Assembly: GCA_026545765.1 (NCBI GenBank)
Contig: CM048840.1
Coordinates: 44,846,959 to 44,910,958, forward strand
Reading direction: 5' to 3'
From: Plantago major
Taxonomy: Eukaryota; Streptophyta; Magnoliopsida; Lamiales; Plantaginaceae
DNA length: 64,000 bases
The notes under the pieces were generated by a model. That model saw nothing but the letters and a program-made list of their open reading frames with translations. It made no database searches and was not told the origin of the DNA. A program made the translations under genes and the position numbers. Shown here in pieces: positions 45,001 through 56,744 of this stretch (its first letter is position 1; each line of letters opens with the position of its first letter).

Positions 45001-48000
45001 TCAAAGCCGAGAGATGGTGATCAAAGTCTAAAGAGTAGAAGGGGGAAGGTGGATGATATCCAGAACAAGAAGAGGAAAGAGGGGGCGTATTTGAGTCGTG
45101 AACATGCTGTGAAGGAAGATATCTCCCATAGTCACAGGGAAACTAGCAGCAGGAGGAAGAGAGAAAGAGATGATGTATCTGATCAGTGGAAAAGAGACGA
45201 GCAAGCCAGAGGCAAAGGTGAGGAGCTGCATTATGTTAGGCACAGAGAAGATGATCCCTTGCAGAGGGAGAGAAATGATCGTGAAAGAGAGCATGATGAA
45301 TGGCATAGACTGAAACTTACCCCTGAAGATATTATACCTAGGAGGGAAAGGGAAGACACACGACCGATGATGAGAGTTGGCCGTGCTACTGAAGACAAAT
45401 CATGGAATAGCCATTCAAGAAAAAAGGATGACTATAGGGGATCTAGCAAGAGTACCACCCAAATGATGTGGGCGGCACAGCGATCAGTTTAAGAGAAAGG
45501 ATCGGGTTGAAAGTGAAAGTTTTATGCAGCATAGGGCCCAGGAAGATCTGTATGCACGTGGAAATCAATTAGGCCATGATGAAAAGAGAACAAGATATGA
45601 AAGACCAGGTTCTCGCAATGATCGTGCTTCCCATGCATACGATACTTCTCGGGTGCATGAACATAGACAGAAGGAAACTAGAAGAAAGGGTAAAGATTCT
45701 GAAAGTGTTGGTCATGGTTCTTCACTCCCATCTAAGAAGAATCTGGATGAGCAAGGTGGCCAGACAAGTCAGACGGTATGTGCTTCTCTGGAACCCATGT
45801 AATAAAATTTGGAAGTATAATAAATAAGAAGCTGAAGCTGTGATACTTGGTAGATACAGAAACTGTATTGAGTGGTAGGGTATAATTATCCAGATGGTAT
45901 ACAAAAGTTGAATCCACAATTGACATAGATTCACTTGGCCAGTAACTTTGTTAATGCATCCAACTATTCTTGGCAGTAAAGGAATGTGATCGGCGGTAAG
46001 AAAGAAAAATCATATACATGTATAAAGCTTTATTACGGTTTCTAATGACTTTATATTAATTAATTGCTCATCAACTTTGTTAAAGATCTTGTGCAATAAT
46101 TGAAAAGCTTTCTAAATCACCACCAACAAAGAAGAATTTTACAGCAGTAAGATCTGAGCTTGTGCTGACTTACTGGTGAGCATGCTAAAGTTCTTATTTA
46201 TTATTAACACCACAAATTCCAGCCCGGGTTAAAACTCAGTTCTGCACTTCTGCTAATTTTTTTCCTTCAAAGTGGGCATTTATGCAACTGAGGCATATTT
46301 CAGTGGTTTGAAAATGCCATTCCAGAGGTTGATTTCATTCCTTTCTCTTGAATATTGCATGAAAATTTTCAATTATCACTGGCGTTGGCAACTTATAGCT
46401 CTTAATGGTTTTGGCATTAATAGCATGCTGGAGTAATTAAAATAAACTTATCTGTGAGATAGAATTGTATGGTCTCAACAGACACCTCATGATTATAACT
46501 TCGTTCCTTAATAATAGGAATAATTTTGTACAGGACATAAGTGCTTCCTTGTAAACCCAGTGTATTTATCTATTTCAGTATTTCCTTTGTGAAGAAACTG
46601 ATCTATGTTTCACAATCAAACAGGCATAAGTCTGTTTACTCGTTTTTATTTTATTTCTGCCAGTCTTTTTATGGCATGTTTCATTTAACCCTTTAAATTT
46701 TATTACCTTCACGCCCAACCGAAATTCATTTGGTATGTTTATTTTGCGTCATTATTCAGTTTCCCCTCAGATATCTTTTTCTCTTCAATGATCAGCTAAT
46801 AATTTGTTCTGAGATGTGTGATATCTGTTCTGTCATCATTGAGTTTTCCTACATCTACAGTTCAAAATTGTGGAAACTACCTAAATTTTGGATAAAATAC
46901 CTGCAGTTCAGTTTACCCGTTTTTTACATCAATTTTTTTTGGTATAATGAAGGTTGCTATTATAATGATAGTGAGATTGTTGCATGCAATTCCTGATAAA
47001 CTGTTTTGGTTTCCAGCTTGTGTCTGATGTTTTGTACCTGTACTGATGCATACATATTCTAATGTGATGGCCTTATTCATCACTCTAGGATTTTCATGTT
47101 ATTTTTGCACCAATGAAGATGTTGCAACCGAATGATAAGTTAAATATTGTTGGACCTTTGCATCTTCAAGTTGATGTTTTCTGTCTTATTGTCACTTATA
47201 TGAATTTACTGATTTAGAAACCTCTGCATTGCTCATCAAGTTGTTGGAGGTTACTGCTCCTGTGATTCTTGTAGGCCTTCATTTGTAGTGGTTCAATAAT
47301 ACTCCCTTCGTCCCATTTAAAAGGTACCAAAGCAGTTTGCATGCCCATGCCGAACTTTGATCGAGAATTACCTGTTACTAATTTTTTGAATATTATTATA
47401 TTATAAAAATACATTTCGTAGTCTAAATTTGTGGTCAAAATTCACATGCTAACTCGTATGGTAGTTTTAAGCGGGACAGAGGGAGTATGTTGCTTTTCTG
47501 TTATGGTTTATCATGTTAGGATTCTCTTTATTCTTTGATTATTTGGTGATGGTATTTTAATTACTTGCCGACAAGAGACTTGTTATTTGCTACCATTACC
47601 ATCTTTTCAACATTCAAAATGACCACTGTAATTCTTCTAATCTTCTAAGCTGCATGCTGATATGTGGAGGTTAATATTCTTACAATCATGGTATATTGTT
47701 GCACAAATGATTTTGCTTTAGCTACATGCTGAGTCGCTGACTTACCTTTAATGACGCTTACTGTATAACCCACTATGTGAGACTGTTCTTGCTTTCATCC
47801 TGTGTGAATCTGTTTCACTCATCTTAGACTTGTTTCTTATGTTGAACGAACAACTTTTCTGGCGTTCTCATGTTAACTCGTTTCATCATTGCATCCACCA
47901 TTTGGGTGGGACCCAAATTTTGCCATACTGCACAACCTTTTGTTCTAATAATTCAAGGATTTAGAGCCTTGGCACTCTACTAAGATCCTTGTACAGCATT

Positions 48001-48877
48001 GAGTCTGTATCAGGCAAGTTTTGTATATGTCGGTGTGTCATAAGATCTTTAACAGTTCAAGACATTCTGTTGAGGACAGGAACCTATAATCTGCAGTAAT
48101 TAAGTGTTCACCGTACTTGGTTTTCTAGTGGATATATTTTGGCCGGCATAACCACTAATGTTTCATTTCCATGATGGCTTCTGGCATATGCATGACCTGT
48201 TGATCCCATTCCATCTCTACTGTTTTTGCATTTTTTCGGGGTCATGTTCAGATGGAAGTTCATTGAGAGAACCTTGGTTTTGAACAGGCCTTTTGAAAGT
48301 CTCTCCCCTGCTTTCCTTTTTTCAGGTGAACTTGAGAGGCAAATCTGAGCGAGAAAATGGTGAGAATGATGCTCATGCAAATCGCCAATCCCCCAAGAAG
48401 CACAAGGAAGAGGCTTCATCAGATGAGGAGCAGGCTAACTCAAGGAGGGGACGCTCTAAATTGGAACGTTGGACAAGCAATAAGGATAGGGATTTTAGTA
48501 CTACCTCGATATCATCATCTTCAGTGAGAAACAAAGATATAGATACACTCAACACTGGAGCTCCCATGGTTAATGGACTACATGAAGAACTTTCCAAAAA
48601 GATTGAAGATAAGCCACAACCTTCGGTTGAAGATAAAGATACTAGTACAGATAGAAATGTCAAACCAGAACTGATGGAAGATAAACACTTGGACACAGTT
48701 GCAAAGTTGAAGAAGAGAAGCGAGCGTTTCAAGCTCCCCATGCCCAGTGAAAAAGAAACTGTCGCGATCAAGAAAACAGAGAGCGAACCGTTGCCTCCTG
48801 CAGAAACTGAAACTGCACCAGTTTCAGAAATCAAACCTGAGCGACCAGCAAGGAAAAGGAGGTGGACTGGTAATTAA
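38098..48877 (+). CDS. FIPS5: FIP1[V]-like pre-mRNA polyadenylation factor, nine coding exons
   Basis: Predicted exons: 38098-39026, 40372-40604, 42077-42203, 42327-42395, 42574-42711, 43063-43164, 43259-43521, 44142-45775, 48326-48877; all introns are GT-AG and phases agree. The N-terminus (MEDDDEFGDLYTDVLRPF) and acidic Asp/Glu stretches match plant FIP1[V]. Exon 3 carries the Fip1 motif (PWKLPGIDMSDFFNFGLNEE). The long exon 8 and the last exon are Arg/Lys/Glu/Asp-rich and disordered, ending RPARKRRWTGN. Total about 1,350 residues, long like other FIP1[V]. Family role: part of the nuclear cleavage and polyadenylation complex, contacting poly(A) polymerase and RNA. Three apparent missing bases (near 38834, 45450 and 45472) break the frame; protein similarity resumes each time. 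The gene is either mis-assembled or recently damaged. The symbol follows the Arabidopsis homologue. Confidence 0.9.
40372..40604 (+). CDS. FIP1[V] exon 2
   Basis: Encodes YVRPGAAPV...PIPGRGRGDWRPTG...DFTLPSHK, a Gly/Pro/Arg-rich stretch. Acceptor TTAG|TATGTG; donor ACAA|GTAAGA, phase 2. Confidence 0.88.
40775..40813. repeat. Poly-C tract in FIP1[V] intron 2
   Basis: A run of 18 C, a short (AC)n, then a run of 11 C. Confidence 0.9.
42077..42203 (+). CDS. FIP1[V] exon 3, Fip1 motif
   Basis: Encodes TIFEVDIDGFEEKPW and the conserved Fip1 core (KLPGIDMSDFFNFGLN, ESWKDYRKHL). This is the family-defining domain (Pfam Fip1). Intact and in frame. Confidence 0.93.
42327..43521 (+). CDS. FIP1[V] exons 4-7
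   Basis: Exons 42327-42395 (EQLRLGTTMQNKIRVYESGR), 42574-42711 (DYDPDLPPELAAAVG), 43063-43164 (PVGRPIPVEISSGDRLP) and 43259-43521 (IVCHSSKDDEDSAEH..., acidic). All are in frame with consensus donors (GTAATG, GTATGT, GTAAGT, GTACAT). Confidence 0.87.
44142..45775 (+). CDS. FIP1[V] exon 8, charged low-complexity region
   Basis: About 545 codons rich in Arg/Asp/Glu/Lys/Ser, predicted disordered with RE/RD/ER repeats. Two apparent single-base losses close together (near 45450 and 45472): the protein-like reading is YRGSSK|EYHPNDVG|RHSDQFKRKDRVESES. Donor ACG|GTATGT. Confidence 0.85.
47302..47485. mobile_element. Stowaway-type MITE in FIP1[V] intron 8
   Basis: 184 bp from CTCCCTTCGTCCCATTTAA to TTAAGCGGGACAGAGGGAG, flanked by TA on both sides. 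These termini and the TA duplication define Stowaway (Tc1/mariner) MITEs. Confidence 0.9.
48326..48877 (+). CDS. FIP1[V] exon 9, C-terminus
   Basis: Follows a 2.55-kb intron with acceptor TTTTTTCAG. It encodes VNLRGKSERENG...RRGRSKLERWTSNKDRD... to RPARKRRWTGN and TAA. A Ser/Glu/Lys-rich tail; SKLERW is a conserved block of this protein. Confidence 0.88.
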   Translation: MNLRGKSERENGENDAHANRQSPKKHKEEASSDEEQANSRRGRSKLERWTSNKDRDFSTTSISSSSVRNKDIDTLNTGAPMVNGLHEELSKKIEDKPQPSVEDKDTSTDRNVKPELMEDKHLDTVAKLKKRSERFKLPMPSEKETVAIKKTESEPLPPAETETAPVSEIKPERPARKRRWTGN

Positions 48878-49754
48878 AGGTGGAAAAGATGAGATAAGTT
48901 TTTATCTTTTTCAGCGGTTTTTCCATCTGTTCTTGGAGTACGACGCTTGTTATATTGCCTTTTGATATACCCATTTACTTATCCATAAACTATAGTTGGG
49001 CTGTCAACTTTTCTTTATTTTGTGGAGTCTGAGTACATGTATGTACCTTTATGAAACCCTGACATTATACTGGCCAACGACTGGCAAACAATATCACGTT
49101 TTATACCCTGTTATATGGTAAACACGTTTAGCTTCGGAGAATTAGATAAGGTAAGGCAGAAGCTATCAGCTGGACGTGGCCAGTGTTGAATTGGGTCTCT
49201 GCCGCTCTCAGTCATGGTGACTTGTAGAGGAAAAGGCTTGGACAGGAGTCGCAGGACATAGCCTATAATAGTGATTGATTCAGAACAGCTGATTTGTACT
49301 GGTGATGTGTTGTAGTTTACTTGATTACAGATCTATTTTTCTCTCTGTCATTGTTTTCGAACCAGCTGATTCTGGAAACCTTGCTTGTGAATTGAGAACC
49401 AAGAGTTGTTGCAGTTGATAGTTCAAAATTTTAAAGGGAAAAAATTAGAGCTTTTGTAACTCAACTTTTTCCACTTCTGGTTCCCTTTCTGCTTCCAAGG
49501 CATCAAGAATTAATTTTTTTCCTTCAAAAAATACATGTAACAAAAACTCCAACTCTTCTCCCTTCGGGGACATCGGATAAAATTGGAACGATATAGAGAA
49601 AACTCCAACTCTTTCTACAAAACAAAAGTAGATATTTGCAACATGAAAAACACTACCCCTAAAACGTTTGAATTCGTACCACAAAACTTTATACATTATT
49701 AAGCTGCCTTACATCCAATAAATGATAAAAAATTCTAACATCGCACCTAAATTA
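48878..49754. other. FIP1[V] 3' UTR and downstream intergenic DNA
   Basis: T-rich sequence follows the stop; no clean AATAAA seen. No further gene. Confidence 0.4.
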
Positions 49755-49970
49755 TACTCCCTCTGCCCCGGTTTCAATTCATGGGACCCACATGTTTTAA
49801 GAAAAAGTTAATAAAATAGGAGAGATGGTAATAAAGTAGGAAATAGATTGAATAAAGTAGAAGAAATAGTGAATAAAATATGAGAGATAATGAATAATAT
49901 AGGAGATAGATTTTCCATTAAAAGAATGGGTAATTGAATTTGGACGGATCAAAATGGAATACGGTAATTA
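49755..49970. mobile_element. Degraded Stowaway-like MITE
   Basis: Left end CTCCCTCTGCCCCGGTTTCAATT after TA. The right part GGACGGATCAAAATGGAATAC is a worn inverted copy. The interior is rich in GAATAAAATAGGAGA words. Confidence 0.6.
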
Positions 49971-50164
49971 AACCTGACGCACTCACTAAAGGTACCCAGT
50001 TTTACAAACTTCTCACGTTTTATCATTTATATTAATTTTTCAACTAAATGAAGCGTCAAGCTGTCCATTCTAATGGATGAAGTTCCGTGCCAAACAGTAA
50101 CGAAGACATTGTTAGAATTTGTAGGACCCGATAATCTTTTATCGTGTGTTAATCTTGTATTAAC

Positions 50165-50405
50165 TCATGCAAAAAGTGTTTGGCTGTTTCTGACGGAATT
50201 TTAATTGATCGAATTTTAATTGAGTTATACTAGTAACTGATAAATAGTAGTAAATAAATTTTAATTGATTTGTAAAAATTTGTGTTTGGTATAAATTTAA
50301 ATTTTTTATAAATTTAAATTGATAGTGATGAGTTTAATTGACAAATGACTCAATTGAATTTGTATACTATACACGTAAATTAAAATGCTAAGCCAAATAC
50401 GAAGA
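50165..50405. mobile_element. MITE-like element with AATTTTAATTG core
   Basis: GTGTTTGGCTGTTTCTGACGG on the left, ATGCTAAGCCAAATACG on the right, partly inverted. The interior (AACTGATAAATAGTAG...TTTTAATTGA) matches 62490-62660, so it is a repeat family. Confidence 0.45.
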
Positions 50406-50510
50406 ATTGTGAGGCTCAACTAAAATGGGAATTCCATTCTAAGCCGCTGGACTCAGGCATGACTTTCATTCACCACCAAAGAAAAAAAAACTCATGCAAA
50501 AAAGTGTGCC

Positions 50511-50533
50511 TTTTTTTTTTTTTTTTTTTTTTT
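50511..50533. repeat. Poly-T tract (23)
   Basis: Uninterrupted T run, possibly a reversed poly-A tail of a retroposed sequence. Confidence 0.9.
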
Positions 50534-50978
50534 GTAACTGTGGGATTTTATTTACGGAAAATTTTTATTCACCATACATGACAAATCGAGAGCATAAAAC
50601 TCATTTACTGAAAAGATAAAAGAAGTCATGCGTACATAATGTATTATCTTGGTCAAAGAAACAAGGGGTAGGGTAACTTTAATAGAGTCGCATTGTACTA
50701 ATGTTAATATTACGATCTAAACTATTGAACCAGTTCAACATTTAATCTCAACCCTTCATTTTTTATTAATGCGACAGTGCATCACACAATCGCATAATAT
50801 AGTCGCACTAAGTCGCATAATTTTTAAAAATATTATAAGGGTGAATTACTTAACACCCATTATGTTTTAAACTTAACAAAATATACCCAAAAACAATCTA
50901 AAATCAACCTACATTAATAAAAAAAATTCACAAAACACGTATGTCATCTTAAAGAAAAAAGTTTTTGAGAAAAAGTGT
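50534..50978. other. AT-rich intergenic DNA
   Basis: No gene. GTCGCA-containing words repeat between 50685 and 50825. Confidence 0.4.
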
Positions 50979-51104
50979 CCGGAGCTCCGGCCGGAGCTAA
51001 GCTCCATTCTTCCATGGAGCTCGAACTAGAGATCTGGTTCACCATGGAACCTCTGAGCTTCCATGGAGGACGAACCAGATCTGTTCGAGCTTCCATGGAA
51101 GCTC
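50979..51104. repeat. Strong GC-rich hairpin
   Basis: Arms 51009-51040 and 51072-51102 pair almost perfectly over about 30 bases (left TCGAACTAGAGATCTGGTTC; right GAACCAGATCTGTTCGAG). Nested inside and beside them are perfect palindromes AGCTCCGGCCGGAGCT (50983-50998) and GAGCTTCCATGGAAGCTC (51087-51104). Confidence 0.75.
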
Positions 51105-51149
51105 AATTCATTTTTCTAAAAAATTAAATTAAATTAAAACTTGAGTTGT

Positions 51150-51445
51150 TAAATATCCCACATCGTTTAAAAATATCCCGGACACTCTCTATAAGAGTTG
51201 TGACAAACCCTTACAAGGCCTTTTAAGGGGTAGATGGGCCCATTTGCTCTGGTCCGTATTTGCTCCGCCTGGCTTGCCTCTCGGCTATCACGTGTTGAGC
51301 TTGGGTTCACCTACCACACGTGAGGGATCAAAATATCCCACATCGTGTGAGAATATCCTAGGCACACTATAAGAGTTGGGACAACTCTCTCCCCTTACAA
51401 GGCCTTTTAAGAGGTAGATGAGCCCATTTCTACACTGGTAGTCGG
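51150..51445 (+). repeat. Tandem pair of TRIM-LTR-like segments, 180-bp spacing
   Basis: AAATATCCCACATCG begins at 51151 and again at 51331. Each is followed by a CTATAAGAGTTG-type TATA region and ACAAGGCCTTTTAAG.GGTAGATG.GCCCATTT. The words are typical of short plant LTRs with the CCCACATCG signature. No TG...CA boundaries confirmed. Confidence 0.5.
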
Positions 51446-53524
51446 AGCTCCGACCATCATGGTGGTGGTGGTAGTGAGTTTTGGTGAAGGAAGAGATATT
51501 TAGGGTTTAAAATGTAAAGAGTATATTTAGGAGATATATTTTGTAATTTTGTGTAATTTTTATTTTTTTATTTAAATTATTAAAACTGTTTACAAATTAC
51601 TAGTTTTTTATTGTTTGATTATGCTATTTGCTATATTTTAATGTTGTACTAAAATTAGTACAAATGCCAAATGATACTGTGATTAACCTAGTCCTACAAA
51701 CATGTAAGTAATTCAAACAAGTTAAGTGATAGGGATGTGGTATGGTGACTAAAGTTTTCTCCAACTAGGCACGAGTTGTACTTACTCTCGATTGGTAATG
51801 TTGGAGCGATGTTTGTTGGTTTGTATTAAAATGTATTTTAAGAGCATTTCTTATGCACATGGTATTTCCGCACCTACATCAATAAAAAAATTGGCCATTA
51901 AAGAGAAGTTGATAAAGAAGATGCTAAACTCAAAATATGTTACATTTCAATATAAATTTCTTATCTTATTAATTATTGAGTAATTTATTAGCTCAGTAAT
52001 CTTATTTTCGAAATATATACTATATTACATGAGCATGTAGCTGGTAGCTTATAAAATCAGTTGATTGATAATCTCACTCTGGACTTGAGAGACGGACTGA
52101 TATTTTTAAGTATATGTATAATGTTTTAAACAATATCAATAATGTGTTATAAGTGAACATTTTCTTGTTGATATAGCAAATCGGCTACTCTAGATAACTT
52201 ATTAAAAAAATGAGCATGTAGCTAGTAACTTATAAACCAGTTGATTTGATAAGCTACATTAGGTAACTTATTAAAGAAAAGCGAGTCGATTTATTCATAT
52301 ATTTTACATTTTGCAAATAAGCTAGTTTATCAACTACTTCCTCCGTCCCAAATCAAATAACACATTTGATTATTATGGGCACGGAGATTAAGTAGAATTA
52401 GAAAGGTAGGAATAAGCTCCCTGATCAAATAAGCTTACAAACCATGATCACATGGCACATGGGATAAAATGTTGCAAAAAAAAAGAAAGAAAAACAAATG
52501 TGACATTTATGTTGAAAATGCATAAATGAAATATGCGAAATTTGAGTTGGTACATATATGGGTAATTAATTATCCAATAAAATCATTAGCATATCATCTA
52601 TCATCCAACAAATTAGTTATCAAATATCTGAAAAGTTACACGTTAGCTTATCGACTAGTATTGCATAACAAAAACTTTAATTTGCAAGCTATTATTTTTA
52701 TTGAGGATATAATGTCAACTTTGAAGTAGGCATTTAAAGGGAAAAAAATATTTATAGTTTGTGATCCGGTGTCAAGTGCATGGTACATTAGAAGTTGAAG
52801 GTACAAATAAGAGGTGCATGGGCCGAGGCTTTATTGCGTAATTTGTTCAAATGGAATGTTTATTTGCTCGAATGAAGTATGTAGTTAGTTGAATTATTAC
52901 TTATGGCATATGAAAATATGAGATGTCATATTGAATTTGGTGAAGGGAAAAAAAAAAAAGAGAAATTGTGACCAATTAGATTGTAAAATGCCTCACTCAT
53001 TCAACAAGGTAGGAAGGGAATATATAAAATCGAAACTATTAACTAATGGGAGCGGCTATTATCTTCAATCATATAACAATCTGATAAATCTTTCAATTAT
53101 TGAATCCCACGTCTAGATGGATATTCTAGTTAGTCAAAAGATATGATATTAGAATGAAAAAAAAAAAGAGTCCGTATTTACAGAGACCCCTATATATTAT
53201 AGAGTCCGAACTTTTGTGGACAACACAAAAACATAAACAATTTACCTAAAAATTTGAAAATATGACTTTGCCGGGTCGACCCGGATTTCTTCAATGAAAA
53301 AAACTTACATTAGCTCATCATGACTTTTCAGCATCCATCGAAACATGTTGGTATTTAATTAATTGCCTATGTTTAGCATATATGAAATCATTGATAACAA
53401 CATATTTATCCAACGAAAACACATTATTTAAAAAATAGACATGAACACCAATTTCATTCATTGACCAATAAATTTCACTACACAAAGTAATAAAATATCC
53501 AAATTTACAACACGAACTTACTAC
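51446..53524. other. AT-rich intergenic DNA with MITE fragments
   Basis: GAGCATGTAGCTGGTAGCTT (52030) and GAGCATGTAGCTAGTAACTT (52211) are related to the element at 53525. CTTCCTCCGTCCCAAATCAA at about 52337 is one end of a Stowaway-type MITE. No gene seen; short ORFs here have no recognisable content. Confidence 0.4.
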
Positions 53525-53793
53525 GGCTCTATTTAGCACAAGCTTATCAATTAGTTTATCAGCTCGATGAGCTTATTTTCATAGTAAACTTGTTACATGA
53601 ACATCTAACTGGTAGCTGATAAGCTGGCTGATCTGATAAGCTTGTCCAGGAAGATTATAAAAAAAAAAGTTAGTTGATTTGTTTTTATATACCATATTTA
53701 GCAAATCAGCTAATTAATTTACTAAAAACATTTATAAAAACCAACTAACCTACCAAATTTAGACGCCTACCGCTAGTTTTGCTAAACAATGCC
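53525..53793. mobile_element. TIR MITE (GGCTCTATTTAGCA ends)
   Basis: Left end GGCTCTATTTAGCACAAGC; reversed right end GGCATTGTTTAGCAAAAC. TAC flanks both ends. The interior has alternating CTTATCA/TGATAAG words. Superfamily (PIF/Harbinger or hAT) is unsettled. Confidence 0.5.
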
Positions 53794-55480
53794 TACATCT
53801 CTTCAAAAATATTTACTAAATTCACACTATTGACTTGTTCGTTGGCTCCTTCATTCACAATGTCTCCATCTTTGTAATCAATCATTTTATTTTGTTCGAC
53901 CACCCTTTTTACAAAAACTTATAATACACACAACAAAAACATCAATCATTCTAAATCAAGCATAAGCTATTATATATAGAACATCACCAATTTTCTTACA
54001 AGGAACCAGCAACACAAAACAACATAGACAATTGCTACATAACAACAGGCCATTTATACCGAAAAACTAAAACATTCAAGTTAAACCAGCAACACAGAAC
54101 AACATATACAATTTATGCTAAAACATAGGCCATTATCCAAAAAATTAAACAATATAGAACGCATGGAAACTCATTCAAAACATTACATCTATCCATTCAA
54201 ACTAAACGAATAACACATAAAAAAATAGACAATTTATGCTAACACATATGCCATTTATACAAAACAATTAAACAATACATAATGCATGGATACTCATTTA
54301 GAAACATAACATCTATCATTAAAATAAAATAAAAACCAAACAAATCGAAAAAACAGAAGAATTGAGAGAAGAAACCTGAAAATCGAGAAAACGACAAGGT
54401 AATGACTTATGTGTGTTGAGTAGTCGGAGTTTCGCCGGAGAAGACAACCGGAAAAGATTCGAGTTCGGTCAACATTTTTAAAAGTCGACAAAATGGACAA
54501 ATGAAACCGATAGAAAGGTAGATCGGGTCATAAGCTACTCAAAATATGCAATCAGATTTAGGATTAGTGGTCGGACGGCGGAGTAACGACCGATTTAGTG
54601 GTTGGATAGCGGGTTTGGGAGGGGGGGGGGGGGGGGAACGAAATTAAATAAAGGGGGAAGAAACCCTTAAAATTTTGCCTTATACTAAAACCGCTTATAG
54701 ATCAGGATCCAATTCTTAAACCCGCAATCTGGATCCGCAAAAAAATGTTAAAATGAGCAAGTGTTAAACAAAGATAATTTTTATGTAAAACTAGATGGGC
54801 TTTTGGACTCTCACAAACGATTTTATGAGACTTTGTAAAAAGGAAAAAAAATGAAAACTTGAAGAAAATCGATAAAGAAAAGAAAAAGGAAGAAAAAAAA
54901 AAAGAGATTGTACTTCACGTCTTGAGGACTCGTTCCCTGCGCCTACTACTTATGACTCCAACCCCCTTGACAATGAGCATCAAGGGAGATAGACGTGCTT
55001 AAACTGTGTAAGATATACTATTGTTTAACTTTCTTTTTAGTTGATTAAACAAAAAGTTTGATAAATTGATTTCAAGAAGAAAAATTACTATTTTTTGTAT
55101 TTTAAATGAAAAAGAAGCGGTATAAAGTTACAAATGCCAAATTTTAGTGGTTATTAATCACTAGAATTTCAAATAAAAAGATGTAGACAACAAAATTCTT
55201 CTACTCTAAAGTGATATTTAAAAAAAAAACTAGTATATAGAAAGCAAAATACAATTTTCTAGCATTTTTAAAATTTTACTAAATTAAATTCTAAAATAAA
55301 ATTGCTACATTATTTTCTAATATAGTATAATTTAAATAAAATTATGTCACATGGCCAATATGGAAAGAAAACAATGCAAATTTGATATTAAATATATGGT
55401 TTGAATCAAATATAGATCATATATTTATGGACGAATAGAAATGCATTCTTCTTTTTTTAAATCTGGAAATGGTTCTCTTT
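53794..55480. other. AT-rich intergenic DNA
   Basis: No gene. Related AACAACATA.ACAATTTATGC blocks repeat between about 54020 and 54265. A run of 16 G lies at 54621-54636. Confidence 0.4.
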
Positions 55481-55486
55481 AACAAG

Positions 55487-56220
55487 TATAAATAGAGGTG
55501 CACCCCATTCATTTTAACACACCATAAGTTGCAGAGCAAGAGCACAAGCAAGAGATAGAGACAATAATTCTCTCATCCTCTCAAGATCCGCCTTGAGGTT
55601 CGAACTAGCATTCAAGAAGTTCGTCTGGAAACTGAAGAGAAGTCATTGTTTGATGAAAAAAGAAGTCCCTGCACCTTTAGAAAAACGTTATTGGAAGCTC
55701 AATCTCCGCTAAGGAAGATCAAACTCCATAAATCCTGAAGAAATTCAAGTAAAGTTCTTGGAGTTATTTGTAAAATTCAAACAAAATCGCCGTTTGATTC
55801 GAGAATAAGCTAAAAATCCCTTAAATAAACGTTCATGAAGGCCAGACTTCCACCAAAGAAGATCAAAAGCCAGATTCTAAGATGAGTTCAAAAGCGTTCT
55901 TCGTGAAGTTCATCGATCCATCAAGAAGTTCGTCATAGTTCATCGTGAAAACCTTCAAGTTGACAATTTGATTCGAGATCAATCCAATAAGCCCTCGAAG
56001 TGGCTTTCTTCCGACTTTGAAGTCACATGATCCTAAACCGAGGACCTCGAAAATTCAAGTTCACCACTTTAGAATACTAGAATCACAGGATTTGTATTAA
56101 AGAATTGTACCCAATAATCAAATTCAATAAAATTATCATTCGTGCAAATTTATTTGCCACAAAAACAATTTTTTTAATTCACTTCATCAAAACTAAAACT
56201 TACACCCCTCTATTTTTAAG
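55487..56220 (+). other. Possible LTR promoter/transcript start region
   Basis: TATAAATAG (55487-55495) is followed by GAGCAAGAGCACAAGCAAGAG, ATTCTCTCATCCTCTC and a long non-coding stretch with recurring AAGAAGTTCGTC / GAAGATCAAA words, then TTCAATAAAATTATCATTCG. This resembles an R-U5 region of a plant LTR. No TG...CA ends or coding sequence seen. Confidence 0.35.
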
Positions 56221-56744
56221 ATGATTCTCAATCAAATATTGTAAAACATATTGTAAACAACCAATTGATCGGGGTAAAAAAAAGATTTGGGGGGGGGGGG
56301 GGGCACTATTTAACATGAAAGAGTGACAAAACCCTCTAAAGAAGTCGGAAATACTTAACTTGTGAAGTTAATTAGGAATCAATTCAAGAATACAAAGTTC
56401 AGAACTTTGGGTAAAATAAGATTTAGTTGATGATAAGATTTGTAACGAAACTCATTTTATGTTTTAGTGATCTCAATCCTCAAAAAGGGTGAAATGGATT
56501 AGTTGAATGATTACGTATGCCACCTTTAGATTTCATTATTACTCTGAGTGATTTACTTTACTTTACGTTAGAGCAAGCTACTTGTCTATTTGTGGTAGTA
56601 ACGGTTCATTAAATCATACACAAAACTTACTAAAAGTCTCCCGCTCTCTAAAAAGTTAACTTTAGCACGGTACTTTAATTGTGTTTGAAAATTTTAAGAA
56701 AAGACTTCAAAATTTTAAGGAATATTCACCCCTCTAATCTTTCA
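56221..56744. other. Intergenic DNA with poly-G tract
   Basis: Run of 15 G at 56289-56303. No gene recognised. Confidence 0.4.
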
